A stretch of DNA of 64,000 nucleotides from Eubacterium plexicaudatum ASF492 (GCF_000364225.2 NZ_AQFT02000001.1:3615501-3679500), one strand, 5' to 3'; shown: positions 1 through 10,148, numbered from the stretch's first letter. A program made the numbers and translations. Notes: generated by a model from the letters alone, not told the origin.

Positions 1-808
1 TTCCAGCAGTTTCAGCATTCCCTGCTGTACGGATTCGCCGCTGACGTCACGCTGATGTGTATTTCTTTTTTTGCTATTTTATCAATCTCGTCAATAAAAA
101 TAATTCCATGTTCCGCACGATCCACATCATTGTCAGCAGCCGCAAGCAGTTTGGATACGACACTTTCAATATCGTCGCCGATATAACCGGCTTCCGTCAG
201 AGAAGTTGCATCCGTAATTGCAAGCGGTACATCCAGCAGTCTTGCCAGTGTCTTGACCAGATACGTCTTTCCGGAACCGGTCGGCCCCACCATCAGCATA
301 TTTGACTTTTCAATCTCAATCTCATCTTTCCGGTCGCTGTTAATTCTTTTATAATGATTATATACTGCCACGGACATCACTTTCTTTGCATGCTCCTGCC
401 CGACCACATAGTCATCCAGCTTTGCCTTTATTTTATGCGGTGCCGGAATGGCATTGATATCGAATACGGGCGCCTCTTTCTTTTCCTTTGGCTTTCTTTT
501 TTCAGCTTCTGCGTATTCGGCATCATATTCTGCAGATCGGCAAGGTTAATCATGCTGATATTCGGCATTTTTCCATGCATTCCCTGCATCGGCCCTAACA
601 GGTCATCCAGTCGGAAGCCTGACTGATTCATCCCGTCAAACGTACGCTGCATACAGTCCTGGCAGATACAAATGTTATTCGGGATTTTGATCATTTTACC
701 TGCTGCACTTTCCGGACGATGACAGATATAGCAGACTTCTTCATACTCATCATTTTTCTCTTCTTTGGACTCGCTTAAGTCCACTTCTCTAAAATCATGT
801 TCTGACAT
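1..808 (-). CDS. clpX: ATP-dependent Clp protease ATP-binding subunit ClpX (5' part, cut by window edge)
   Basis: AAA+ unfoldase that feeds substrates to ClpP in the cytoplasm. The N-terminus carries the ClpX zinc finger (CYIC and CICQDC, about residues 26-53), followed by the linker, the VVGQEHAKK segment, Walker A GPTGSGKT and Walker [12 protein letters not shown]. The chosen start is MSEHDF at 808, ten codons inside a longer open frame. The C-terminal half lies left of the window. The reading frame breaks twice: near 492-503 (one A missing after LKKE) and near 62-72 (one A missing after AKKE). In both cases the continuation in the next frame is canonical ClpX ([27 protein letters not shown]), so these are most likely consensus errors. 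No clpP or tig is seen on this side of the gene. Confidence 0.93.
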
Positions 809-911
809 TATCCATCCAACTCCAATCCATTTTTCCATCCGGCTTTTACAGCATCCATCCGCGCTGTACCGTTGTTGTCTTTTTCTTCCAAGTCAAAAGC
901 CCGACTATACT

Positions 912-940
912 ATTATAAAAAAATCCATTTGGTTTGGCAA
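912..940 (-). promoter_or_regulatory. Putative sigma-A promoter of clpX
   Basis: Read on the minus strand, TTGCCA and TATAAT are separated by 17 bases, about 105 bases upstream of the clpX start. No CIRCE or CtsR-type operator was recognised next to it. Confidence 0.5.
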
Positions 941-982
941 CTGCTACGGGAAAATTTAATAATAAATTTATACCTTAACCAT

Positions 983-2028
983 TTACCGATACATCGTTTC
1001 TTCTTCCTGTACGCTCAGCGACTCATCCCGTCTGCGGTCTAGCACCCGCAAAAACTTTCCGGCTTCTTCCCACGCTTTTTCGATTCCTGAAGCATCAGCT
1101 CTCCCATCTGAAACACGTGAAACATGCCTTCATAAATACTCAGACGGACTTTGACACCGGCTTCTTTCGCTTTTTTTGCAAGCATGGTAGAATCACTCAG
1201 CAGCATTTCAATCGAGCCTACCTGAATAAGCATCGGCGGAAACCCTTCATAAGAACCAAACAGCGGTGAAATATACGGATTGGTCGGATCTTCGTCTCCG
1301 ACATAATCCCGATTGAAAATCATACTTTCCTTTGTATTTCCAAACAACGGATCCAGCGTATAATTTGTCTCATAAGACTCTCCGCTTGCCGTCAAATCGG
1401 TCCACGGCGACATCAGAATCAATCCTTCCGGCAGTTCCATGCCATGATCTTTCAGATACAGACACAGCGCCAGCGCCAGACCTCCGCCGGCCGAATCTCC
1501 CGCAATGACAATTTTTCCCGGCTGCACACCGGACTGCATCAGCCACTGCCATGCATCCAGCGCGTCTTCCAATGCGGCCGGATATGGATTTTCCGGAGCC
1601 ACTCTGTAATCCGGCGTAAACACATTGATACCGCTTCCAATTTCATTATATAATCCTGCAAAAGAACGGTATTTATTGCGCATCGCTCCGATATAGCCGC
1701 CTCCGTGCAGCTGTAATATCACGCGGTTCAGGCTTGGATTCTGAACAAGGCTCAGCAGTTCCGCCTTACAATGTGCAAGATCAATCTGCGTCACGTGAAA
1801 ACAGGCCGGACACTTCCATGGCGCTTCTACAAGATTTTTACGAATTTCTCCGTTTTGCAGCTTCGGACCAATCAGGCGGTCGGCTGTCATCAGTGCAATC
1901 ATGTCGCGTACAAATGCGGCGAACATGCTGCTTTTTTTCTCTTCTTTTGCCATTTCTTTTGTTGTTTCTTTTGCTGTTTCTTTTGCTATTTCTAAATCTA
2001 ATTCCTGATTCGTCCTGTCTTCTGCCAT
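983..2028 (-). CDS. alpha/beta hydrolase, HSL-type esterase/lipase
   Basis: Predicted cytoplasmic carboxylesterase of the hormone-sensitive lipase group. Visible motifs are the oxyanion-hole LHGGGY (about residue 107), the nucleophile elbow GDSAGG, and SPWTDL. The catalytic Asp/His region DSTML...GMFHVFQM follows. The open frame stops early at 1039, but adding one A to the run at 1076-1080 restores a continuous tail (KAWEEAGKFLRV...) ending at 983 and giving 348 residues. The N-terminus is rich in Glu, Lys and Thr (KETAKETTKEMAKEEKK) and may be a flexible extension. It is the last gene of an operon with the DUF6320 protein and the condensation-like acyltransferase, which suggests it hydrolyses an acyl ester linked to their product. 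The substrate is unknown. Confidence 0.85.
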
Positions 2029-2088
2029 TTTTTACTCCTTTTTACTGCTATTTTCCAAAATGTGCACCGCACCGCTCACCCGAACATG

Positions 2089-2763
2089 CTACATCACATG
2101 AAACCTTCGCTTCAGTTCGTTTCTCGCCCGCCTTCCTCCGATAATAAATGTCGCTAAAAACATCACGCCGGAAAATCCCAGTGCAATATAACTCATCACC
2201 GGATGGCGAATGACTCCAAACAAACTGAGCAATACACAAACTCCGCTGCATATAATCATGCAAATCTGAAACAGCAGATAACTCTGCCAGCTTCGAATAT
2301 TGATAAACATCGCTACGATAATCATTACATCCATAATAATCAGTACGATCGGAATGACATAGTCCAAAGACCAGTGCCGAAATCCAAGCACATAATCAAT
2401 CACAATCAGATCTGCCGCGCCGCATGCCGTTCCAATAATCACTTTACTGCGGTAGCCCGCATGTTCGTTTGCTATAATATAAAATAAAAACAACATCAGG
2501 TACGCCAGCGCACCAATTACAATAACGCTCCACCACATGTCACTGTCCATCACGGAATTGAGCGTCACTGCCAACGCTCCAAGCACAATTGCCAAAAACA
2601 GAGCGATTCTGGAAACCAGCTCCAGACGCCGCCCTTTCAGCCGGATATCCGGATACCGTTCCTGCTCCGTACTTTCATCCTTCTGCTCCACAACGCAATG
2701 GCAGAGCGGGCATACATCTGTCTGATCCATAATATGGACCCCGCAATGCAGACATTTATTCAT
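2089..2763 (-). CDS. DUF6320-like zinc-ribbon membrane protein
   Basis: A 224-residue protein of unknown function. It starts with a zinc-ribbon-like motif (CLHCG about residue 4 and CPLCHC about residue 18) followed by about six hydrophobic membrane segments and a short basic tail (ARNELKRRFHVM). This architecture matches DUF6320 proteins of Lachnospiraceae, which I recall being found beside condensation-like acyltransferases as here. The gene sits between the acyltransferase (ends 2809) and the esterase (starts 2028) on the same strand. A supporting role for a membrane lipid or ester product is inference from context only. Confidence 0.7.
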   Translation of the reverse strand: MNKCLHCGVHIMDQTDVCPLCHCVVEQKDESTEQERYPDIRLKGRRLELVSRIALFLAIVLGALAVTLNSVMDSDMWWSVIVIGALAYLMLFLFYIIANEHAGYRSKVIIGTACGAADLIVIDYVLGFRHWSLDYVIPIVLIIMDVMIIVAMFINIRSWQSYLLFQICMIICSGVCVLLSLFGVIRHPVMSYIALGFSGVMFLATFIIGGRRARNELKRRFHVM

Positions 2764-2808
2764 AATACACCCCGTTGCTTTCTATTGTTACATCCAGTCC
2801 TTCTGCCG

Positions 2809-4088
2809 TCAATGTGCGAAAAAAATCTTTTGAACGACAGGTTTTTCAAAAACCGAGCTGAATGTAAATACCAATGTTTCTTTGTAAGAACAAATCGTGC
2901 CTTTTAACAGCTGCCCCATGCTCATCGCCAGAAAAGAATGAAACATTTCAATATAGGGCTCATACGCATCCCGCACTTTGATATTTCCGATATTCGTTAC
3001 CGTAGTCGTATTTGCAAGCGCCGACTTTGTATACACCCAGCGAATCACCAGATTTTTAATCAGAAGCGGAACGGCACGCATAGCCAGATTTTTTTCATTG
3101 GATACATTGTACGAAAAGATATCTTCCAGATTGTCTTTTCGAATCTGACTGCGCAGACTGTCCTTTACGATCTGCAGCACTTCCTCAAACGTATAATTTT
3201 CTTTTTCCGGAAAAAATTCTGCCGATACCATCACAAAAAAGTTTTTTGTCGTTACCGAATCGAAATACGGACGCAGATTCACCGGCACTGCCGCACGAAT
3301 CGGCCGGTCTGCCTGCGCTCCATGTAAATAACCCTGGTAAATGCTCCAGACAACGATCGCAACCAGATATTCGTTGATACTCATCTCATGGCGTTTGCAG
3401 ACCGTTTTCAGCTGCGGAATGTTTAAATAGCCATGCATAACGCCAAATTCCTGTGCCCGCAGCCTGGGCGCTTTCATAATATATGCCCGTCCGGAACGGT
3501 AATTTCTGGCATGTCCCTTTTTATAGTTCTGCAAAAAACTGTCTTCTCTGTTCAGAGACGTTTCCACACTCAGCCGGTCCCCTTCCTGCTCACGCAGCTT
3601 TGGATGTGACAGACGCAGATACTGGTACGTCAGCTCCTTTAAAAAATTGATGCCTCCCATCCCATCTGTCAGCACATGGAATACTTCCAGGTTTATTCTG
3701 CACATATAATACGTCACACGAAACAGGTAACTGTTATTTCTGTTCTGCAGAATATAACGGCACGGATATGTATTTTCTTCAACTACTTCCGGTGCCGGTT
3801 TTCCGTTTTCTTCAAAATAATACCAAAAAAAGCCCTGCCGCAAACGAACATTAAATCCGTCAAATTTGGGCAGCACCATATCCAACGCTCTTTGAAGCAT
3901 GGCTCCTATAACCGGCTCCTTAAGCACGACACTGATTCGATATACATTCGTCATATCATCACCGGCAATTACCGGAAATAAATGAGCCGTATTATCCAGT
4001 TTGTCCCATTTCGGCTCACGCGCATGTCCGGACGTTTTTCGCTTTGTCTTTCGATTGCTGTCATTTTTTGATTGTCTGTTTTACTCAT
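2809..4088 (-). CDS. Condensation-domain-like alcohol/lipid acyltransferase
   Basis: A 426-residue protein related to the BAHD/condensation superfamily (alcohol acetyltransferase-like, as in PapA-type enzymes). The catalytic-type motif appears as HVLTDGMGG (about residue 161), a variant of HHxxxDG with one His. A C-terminal N-I-G-x-(I/V) strand motif (NIGNIKV) is also present. The open frame starts at 3954, but a ribosome binding site (AAGGAA) precedes MSKTDN at 4088. Adding one A to the run at 4035-4039 joins this start to SEKTSGHAREPKWDKLDN and the rest. It heads an operon with the DUF6320 protein and the esterase. The acyl donor and acceptor are unknown. A non-ribosomal peptide role is unlikely because no carrier protein or adenylation domain is nearby. 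Confidence 0.75.
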
Positions 4089-4209
4089 ATCGTTCCTTGC
4101 ATCACTTCGCTTTATTTTGTAATATTCCTATAACATAATTTGCCATAAAAATCTTATTTATGCAACTATTTCTTAAAAAATAATAGAAAAATTAATATAT
4201 ATATAAAAA

Positions 4210-4235
4210 GAGTACACATCCTCAAATGTGTACTC
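4210..4235 (-). terminator. Rho-independent terminator of ilvE
   Basis: Perfect 10-bp stem GAGTACACAT/ATGTGTACTC with a six-base loop. On the minus strand a T-rich tract follows directly. It lies 23 bases after the ilvE stop. Confidence 0.85.
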
Positions 4236-4257
4236 AATATGTTGATAAATATTCCGA

Positions 4258-5288
4258 TTAGCAGATTTCTCTGATCCAGCCTTCCGGCGCTTCAATATGT
4301 CCCATCTGAATTCCTGTCAGCGTATCATACAGCTTCTGTGTAACCGGTCCCATTTTTTCCATTCCGCTCGGCAGACAGATTTCTTTTCCGTGATCTACAA
4401 TCTTGCCAACCGGCGAAATCACAGCTGCCGTTCCACACAGACCGCATTCGGCGAAATCTTTTATTTCTTCCAGCGTTACTTTTCTCTGTTCCACTTCCAT
4501 ATTTAAGTATTTCTCAGCAACTACCATCAGAGAACGTCTCGTAATGGACGGCAGAATGCTGTCGGACAGCGGCGTTACAATTTTATGATCCTTTGTTACA
4601 AACAGGAAATTGGCTCCGCCTGTTTCTTCTACATAAGTTCTTGTGCCCGCATCCAGATACATATTTTCATCATAGCCTTCCCTGTGTGCCATAACAATCG
4701 GATACAGACTCATTGCATAATTTAATCCTGCTTTAATATTTCCGGTTCCATGAGGAGCGGCACGGTCAAAATCACTGACACAAATCGTCAAAGGTTTTAC
4801 ACCGCCCTGAAAATAAGGACCTACCGGTGTTGTAAAAATGCGGAACTGATATTCGTCTGCAGGTTTTACGCCGATTACCGCATTGCTTCCAAACATATAT
4901 GGGCGGATATACAACGTTGCCCCCGAACCATACGGCGGTACATAAGCTGCATTTGCTTTTACCGTCTCGGCAACCGCTTCCACGAACTTATCCTGCGGAA
5001 ATACCGGCATAATCAGACGTTTACACGAATCTTCCATACGTGCCGCATTCAAATCCGGCCGAAACGTCACGATTCTGCCATCTTTGGTCGTATATGCCTT
5101 TAAACCTTCAAAACAGGTCTGCGCGTACTGCAGAACACCGGCACATTCACTGATTGTAATCGTATCGTCTTCGATCAGTCTGCCTTCTTCCCACACGCCG
5201 TTCTTAAATTCCGCCACATACCGTTTATCTGTCTTTGATAATTAAATCCAATATTTTCCCAGTCGATGTTCTTTTTCTCCATTTTCAT
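4258..5288 (-). CDS. ilvE: Branched-chain-amino-acid aminotransferase
   Basis: PLP-dependent fold-type IV aminotransferase that interconverts Leu, Ile and Val with their 2-oxo acids. Family motifs: ECAGVLQYAQTCFEGLKAY, RPYMFGSN, GTGNIKAGLNYA with the PLP-binding Lys, EETGGANFLFV, and GTAAVISPVG. The open frame begins at a GTG (5217), but the conserved N-terminus lies upstream. With one A added in the run at 5234-5236, translation from ATG 5288 gives MKMEKKNIDWENIGFNYQKTD and a 343-residue protein, the normal length. A GGAAGG ribosome binding site is five bases upstream. It is monocistronic, with its own promoter and terminator. No T-box leader was found. Confidence 0.95.
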
Positions 5289-5335
5289 CATAACCTTCCT
5301 TAATAATGTGTCAATCCTCTGTTATACTCCTGTTT

Positions 5336-5364
5336 AGTTTACCCCCATGAACGAATGCTGTCAA
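5336..5364 (-). promoter_or_regulatory. Putative promoter of ilvE
   Basis: On the minus strand TTGACA and TAAACT are spaced by 17 bases, about 50 bases upstream of the ilvE start. The short leader has no room for a T-box. Confidence 0.45.
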
Positions 5365-5390
5365 GAAGTGAACCCTATTTTTATCAAAAA

Positions 5391-5425
5391 AAGAGACAGT
5401 ACCAGGTACCCGCTGACTGTCTCTT
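5391..5425 (-). terminator. Terminator of the mannose-1-phosphate guanylyltransferase gene
   Basis: Stem AAGAGACAGT/ACTGTCTCTT around a 15-base loop, followed on the minus strand by seven T. It is 28 bases after the gene's stop. Confidence 0.85.
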
Positions 5426-5452
5426 ATTCCACACATGCCTTGCGGCATCCGA

Positions 5453-6526
5453 TTATAGATATTCTTCCCTGTTGCAGATTTTCAGGTTCTCCAGCACCAT
5501 CTTAATATCCGCTGCGTTTCCTTTGTCACAGATCAGCGTAGCATCTTCCGTGTCGACAATAATCAGATCATGAAGCCCGACTGCTGCAATCAGTTTTTTT
5601 CCGCCCTGGATAATATTATTTTTACTGTGAATCGTAATAATATTTCCGGTCACCACATTGCCGCTCTCATTCGACTTCTGAATTCTTTCTACCGCCAGCC
5701 ATGATCCTACATCGTCCCAGCCGAACACACCTGGCAGAATATAAATATTTTGCGCTTTTTCCATAATACCATAGTCAATGGAAACCGACTCCAGTTCCGG
5801 AAACACTTTTTCCAGTATCATTTCCTGCTTCTGCGTACCGATCGCCTCCCGGATTTGTTCCAGTCCGTCATACATGGCAGGCAGCAGCTTTTGAAAGTTG
5901 TCCAGAATCGTAGAAACTTTCCAGATAAACATCCCGCTGTTCCATAAATATTCTTCCGTCTCCAAATATTCTTTCGCCGTCTCCAGATCCGGTTTTTCTA
6001 CAAAACGGTCAACGGCATAAGCATTTCCTTCCGTTTCTTCCGGACGGAATTTGATATAGCCATAGCCCGTCTCCGGGTAATCCGGCGTAATGCCGATCGT
6101 TACCAGATTATTTCCTTTTTCCGCAATGCCACACGCGTCGTTTAACGCATTGATATACATTTTATGATATTTGATCAGATGATCGGAAGGCAATACCATC
6201 ATCAGCGCATCACCATACTTTTTAGCCATATACATCGCACACATGCCAATACATGGAGCCGTATTTCTGCCCATTGGCTCACACAGAATATTTTCCGGCG
6301 GAAGCCCCGGCAGCTGCCCGGCCACGAGCTCCTTATACGCCTGATTTGTAGAGACATAAATATCTTCCATTTCCACCAGCAGACGAATTCTCTCTACCGT
6401 CAGCTGAATCATGGTTCTCCCGTCGTCTGTTAAAGATAAAAACTGTTTTGGCAGGCTTTTACGACTCTTTGGCCAAAAACGTTCTCCGCGCCCTCCCGCC
6501 ATAATCAATGCGGTCTTCTTCATCAT
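5453..6526 (-). CDS. manC: Mannose-1-phosphate guanylyltransferase (GDP-mannose pyrophosphorylase)
   Basis: Makes GDP-mannose from mannose-1-phosphate and GTP for surface polysaccharides. The nucleotide-binding signature MAGGRGERFWPKSR is at residues 10-23, with PKQFL just after. Further motifs are MGRNTAPCIG, LPSDH, FVEKPD and WNSGMFIW. The length of 357 residues matches the single-domain form, without the C-terminal isomerase of bifunctional ManC/AlgA. The start is ATGATG at 6526 with AGAGG eight bases upstream. It is monocistronic with its own terminator. No partner genes (manB, gmd) are in the window. Confidence 0.93.
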   Translation of the reverse strand: MMKKTALIMAGGRGERFWPKSRKSLPKQFLSLTDDGRTMIQLTVERIRLLVEMEDIYVSTNQAYKELVAGQLPGLPPENILCEPMGRNTAPCIGMCAMYMAKKYGDALMMVLPSDHLIKYHKMYINALNDACGIAEKGNNLVTIGITPDYPETGYGYIKFRPEETEGNAYAVDRFVEKPDLETAKEYLETEEYLWNSGMFIWKVSTILDNFQKLLPAMYDGLEQIREAIGTQKQEMILEKVFPELESVSIDYGIMEKAQNIYILPGVFGWDDVGSWLAVERIQKSNESGNVVTGNIITIHSKNNIIQGGKKLIAAVGLHDLIIVDTEDATLICDKGNAADIKMVLENLKICNREEYL

Positions 6527-6674
6527 TCATACAACCTCTCTTTATCCATCTTTATTTGTCGATCACCGATCGGCACAAATGTATCCAAGAACTGCTTTTT
6601 GCAAAAATATGCACCATAAGCGTTATTTTTAGTTGCAAAAATACTTATGTCCAAAGCGTATCATATCACAAAAA

Positions 6675-6726
6675 GGCTGCGCGACAAGGAGGTATTTATT
6701 CCATTACAGATAACTTCTGCGCAGCC
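6675..6726 (-). terminator. Large hairpin at the end of the rRNA methyltransferase gene
   Basis: GGCTGCGC and GCGCAGCC form a stem that overlaps the last codons of the methyltransferase, and a T5 tract follows on the minus strand. The 36-base loop is long for an intrinsic terminator, so termination is only probable. Confidence 0.45.
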
Positions 6727-8074
6727 CTTTCGGATAATGATTTTTTAAAATGCCCTGTGATGCTTTTCCCCATCCGAGCGAACATCCGTGTACGGTCACT
6801 AACGTCCATCCCTTCTGCGCACCACAGCAAAGCGCTTCTCCCCGTATATACCGTTCCGGTTCTTCCGGTTCCAGTATCTGCTTTACGTCCGACGGGCGCA
6901 GCGCCATTGCAAGCGCATGTGACGGTTCAAACCGGTTTTTCTTACAGCATCCCAGATGCAGGCCCGCACGCTCCGTTTTCAGTCCGTCCGGACTGTCGAT
7001 GCCATCGGGCAGCAAATAAAACTGTTCGCCAAATACGGCCAGCTGTCCGGCTTCTATTTTTTCACGCAGACAGGACTGACTCTCCTGCGATAAGGTGGCG
7101 GTACAAAACTCCGCAAACAGATCGTAAAATACGTGCTTTTTTTCTTTCCGGACCTTTCCCGCAGACGCCGGTCTTTTATCCTGACGGCTCAAACGTGCTT
7201 CCTGTTCCTTTTCATTCTTTTCATAAATGGGTTTCTTTCGAAACCGCGCGGCATAATGCCCTTCCGCACGATGTAAATGCGGCCAGAGCCGCTCACTTTT
7301 TTCCAGTTTAAACTGTGGATACCGCTGCACAAACCATTCCGCATTTTGCTCATTTTCCTGCGGTGCAAATGTACAGGTGGAATATACAAGAATGCCGCCC
7401 GGCTTTAACATGGCGGCCGCCTGCTCCAAAATATCCCGTTGTCTGGCCGCACAGACTTCTACCTGTTCTTTGCTCCATTCTTCACGAGATTGTATATCCT
7501 TACGAAACATTCCCTCTCCGGAGCATGGAGCATCCACTACAATTCTGTCAAAATACAGCGGAAACCGCTGCGCCAGACGCTGCGGCGTTTCATTGCAGAC
7601 TATCGCGTTGCGAACTCCCATCCGTTCGATATTCCGAGACAGTATTTTTGCTCTTTGCGCAATGACTTCATTGGCAACAAGCACGCCCTCTCCCTGCATC
7701 CGTCCGGCAATCTGTGTGCTTTTTCCACCGGGCGCGGCACATAAGTCCAGAATTTTCTCTCCCGGCTTTGGCTCCAGCAGCTGCACTGCAATCATAGCGC
7801 TCGGTTCCTGTATATAATAGGCGCCTGCTTCATGAAACGGCAGTTTGCCCGGATGTGTATCCGCAGGATAATAAAATCCCTCATCTGCCCATGGTACTTT
7901 TTCCGGTACAATCCGATTTTCCAAAAGTACGGACCGCAGCTGCTCCATGTCCGTTTTTAATGGATTGCAGCGAAGTCCATAAGTCCTCTCCTTCTCATAT
8001 TCGGCCAGAAAATCATGATAGGATTCCCCAAGCTGTATTTTTATGCGCTCTATAAAATCCTGCGGTAAATCCAC
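6704..8074 (-). CDS. RsmF/RsmB-like 16S rRNA (cytosine-C5)-methyltransferase (NOL1/NOP2/Sun family)
   Basis: SAM-dependent m5C RNA methyltransferase. The SAM-binding motif LDLCAAPGGKS is near residue 108. The conserved DAPCSGEGMFRKD holds the release cysteine, and YSTCTFAPQENEQN holds the catalytic cysteine. A C-terminal RNA-binding extension (about residues 300-456) is of the RsmF type. Two GTG codons could start the gene: 8083 lies inside the AGGAGGTG ribosome binding site, so GTG 8074, eight bases after AGGAGG, is preferred. It is the last gene of the sseB-like/HD/methyltransferase operon, 12 bases after the HD gene. The hairpin overlapping its end may terminate the transcript. Confidence 0.88.
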   Translation of the reverse strand: MDLPQDFIERIKIQLGESYHDFLAEYEKERTYGLRCNPLKTDMEQLRSVLLENRIVPEKVPWADEGFYYPADTHPGKLPFHEAGAYYIQEPSAMIAVQLLEPKPGEKILDLCAAPGGKSTQIAGRMQGEGVLVANEVIAQRAKILSRNIERMGVRNAIVCNETPQRLAQRFPLYFDRIVVDAPCSGEGMFRKDIQSREEWSKEQVEVCAARQRDILEQAAAMLKPGGILVYSTCTFAPQENEQNAEWFVQRYPQFKLEKSERLWPHLHRAEGHYAARFRKKPIYEKNEKEQEARLSRQDKRPASAGKVRKEKKHVFYDLFAEFCTATLSQESQSCLREKIEAGQLAVFGEQFYLLPDGIDSPDGLKTERAGLHLGCCKKNRFEPSHALAMALRPSDVKQILEPEEPERYIRGEALCCGAQKGWTLVTVHGCSLGWGKASQGILKNHYPKGLRRSYL

Positions 8075-8086
8075 CGGATGCACCTC

Positions 8087-9075
8087 CTACATGTCAAACA
8101 CTTCTCCGATCAGCCTGTTCAGTTCCTTCCAGGCATCCGTATCTTCAAATTCTCTTAACCGGTCCGCTACCGCACGGTAGTACCAGCCATGCATATTTTT
8201 ATCTTTCTGATGAAATCTCTCCCAGAATCTTTCATCATTTTTTAAATATCCCTGTCTCGTTGCACGCATATTGGACAGTTTATCAGCCAGCGCAATCACT
8301 TTTTCATCCTTTGATTTGCGCTCCAGTCCATCTATAAATTCCTGCTTGCGGATTTTCCACGTCTCCGATGCGTCCTGTCCCTTGCGTTTATTTTCACTTT
8401 CCATCTGTACCAGATGTGCCACCCGGCTGCCGAACGCGTCTTCAATCTCTTTTGCACTGTAACGCGTATCTTCAATCACGTCATGAAATAAAGCGGCAAT
8501 AATAATATCCTGATCTCTGGTCAGCGTCATCGTAATGAGCGCCGTCTCAATCGGATGAAAAATGTACGGCACGGAAGAACCTTTGCGCACCTGACCTTTG
8601 TGTGCTTTTAACGCAAATTCCAGTGCACGCTCAAACCGGTCTCGCCGCTGCCCTTTTGTCTGTCCGTTTTCTGCAAACAGATCTGCTTCGTCTTCTTCCA
8701 CAGCATGCTGCTCATCCGTCGGCTGCCCTTCGGCCAAAGCACAGGCACGCTCAAACACCTGTCCTGCATCATCTTTCAGCAGCAGATACGGCACATGCTC
8801 CAGCACATTGGAAAATAAAGCTCCCTCCGGCTGATCCAATAACATCTGCAGCATTTCCTGATCGGAAACAATCAGCACATCTACGAGCGCAACCGCATCC
8901 CCGTAAAACTCTGCTTTTTCATTTTCTTCGCTGCTTTTCAAATCACTGCCTAAAACCCCCGGGAAAAAGATCAGGTTCACACCTTCCCTTTCTTTTGCCC
9001 GTCTGCATAACCCCGGATTATATGTGCCGAATAATCCACATATGCATTGCTCAACACTACTCCTATTGTGATCAT
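8087..9075 (-). CDS. HD-domain phosphohydrolase with a periplasmic-binding-like N-terminal segment
   Basis: The C-terminal half (about residues 145-329) is a metal-dependent HD domain of the RelA/SpoT-hydrolase type: HPIETA, ALFHDVIEDT and ALADKLSNMR supply the metal ligands. No (p)ppGpp synthetase domain is present. The first 110 residues (MITIGVVLSNAYVDYSAHII..., NLIFFPGVLGSDL, DVLIVSD) resemble the first half of a LacI/PBP1-type ligand-binding domain. The start at 9075 overlaps the upstream stop as ATGA and has GGAGG before it. The open frame seen from 9088 is out of phase for the first 27 codons; one A missing in the run 8993-8996 explains this. Total 329 residues. The activity could be on alarmones or on other nucleotides. 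Confidence 0.75.
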
Positions 9076-9974
9076 GGTTCCCCTCCAAATAATTCCATCA
9101 CACGATTCATGATATTTCCATCCGACGGAGCCTCTTCCAGTTTCTCCCAGGAGCCGTCCTCTTTGAAAGCATCCAGATGAAACTTAATATCCTCCGTATC
9201 CATTCCTTTTTCTATCACATAATATCCCACCTGCTCCGTCTGCGGATTCCAGACGACATAAAGTTCTCTGCAGTTTGTCTGATACAGATATTTTGACGGA
9301 GCAATAATCTGCATAATACTTAAGTCATCGCGGATGCTCAGTTCCATGATCTCAAAACTGTCTTTCGTATAAGGATACTGCCCGTCCTGACCGACTTCCG
9401 CATAAGGCGCTTTATAAAGTTCACAAAGCGTCTCTTCATTCAGATTTTTAATAAATTCCAGCTTCTGTGCAAACAGTTTTTCCGGAATCTGATGAAATTC
9501 AACATTATGCCGCACAATCATACGAAAATCTTCGGTTTTTACGGAAAAGGTTTTTGGCGCCTCTTTTGCACTCTGCTCCACTTTTCGGCTTAACTCCAGC
9601 ATCTGAGACTTGAGCATTAAATTATCCGTATATGGATTCAGTACAATTCCCTGTACAAGCGTAGGCGTGTCCAGCAGCATGGATACACACTGTTTATACT
9701 GTATTTTCAGCATTCCCTGATATTTCTGATTAGGCGGAAATTTTTTCATGGAAGTAAAGGCCGGCATATACATATCACCGTCTCCATTTTTCACAATATA
9801 CGGCTGAAATCCACCCTGCTTTTGTTTCTGCACGGCCATTGCCGGAACAAACAGCTTTGTATCCTGAATGGCATGTGCAAGCCGGATCAGATGTTCTTTA
9901 TCCTGATCTTTCATATATACCTGCATAGCCTCTTCCAGTTTGGCATTATCAATATCATTCATTTTCGCACTCAT
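9072..9974 (-). CDS. SseB family protein
   Basis: About 300 residues with an SseB-type N-terminal domain (about residues 5-115: LEEAMQVYMKDQ, LFVPAM, PAFTSMKKFP, GIVLNPYTDNL), a family whose biochemical role is unsettled. The C-terminal half is unassigned. No signal peptide or membrane segment is seen. The start is uncertain: a GTG at 9983 and ATGs at 9974 and 9962 are in frame, and 9974 is taken from spacing to a weak GAG. It is the first gene of an operon and overlaps the HD gene by four bases, so the two are likely co-translated. Confidence 0.65.
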   Translation of the reverse strand: MSAKMNDIDNAKLEEAMQVYMKDQDKEHLIRLAHAIQDTKLFVPAMAVQKQKQGGFQPYIVKNGDGDMYMPAFTSMKKFPPNQKYQGMLKIQYKQCVSMLLDTPTLVQGIVLNPYTDNLMLKSQMLELSRKVEQSAKEAPKTFSVKTEDFRMIVRHNVEFHQIPEKLFAQKLEFIKNLNEETLCELYKAPYAEVGQDGQYPYTKDSFEIMELSIRDDLSIMQIIAPSKYLYQTNCRELYVVWNPQTEQVGYYVIEKGMDTEDIKFHLDAFKEDGSWEKLEEAPSDGNIMNRVMELFGGEP

Positions 9975-10148
9975 TGTCCACACTCATTTCTTTCTATTTT
10001 TTGCAACGGCTTGAAGCAAACCTGACTGCCGCATCTGTTCTCTGTTTTTCAGAGATTAACCTGATTGTATTCTATCGCATTCCCTGTCGTTTTTCCAGCT
10101 ATTTTATAAGTATTTACTCAAAAATAATTCACAAAAATAATACGGATA

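Noticed and set aside
5291..5390. T-box leader upstream of ilvE
   Set aside because: The leader between promoter and start is about 50 bases and lacks a T-box sequence.
6508..7311. 267-residue plus-strand open frame
   Set aside because: It is antisense to the rRNA methyltransferase and has low-complexity composition without motifs.
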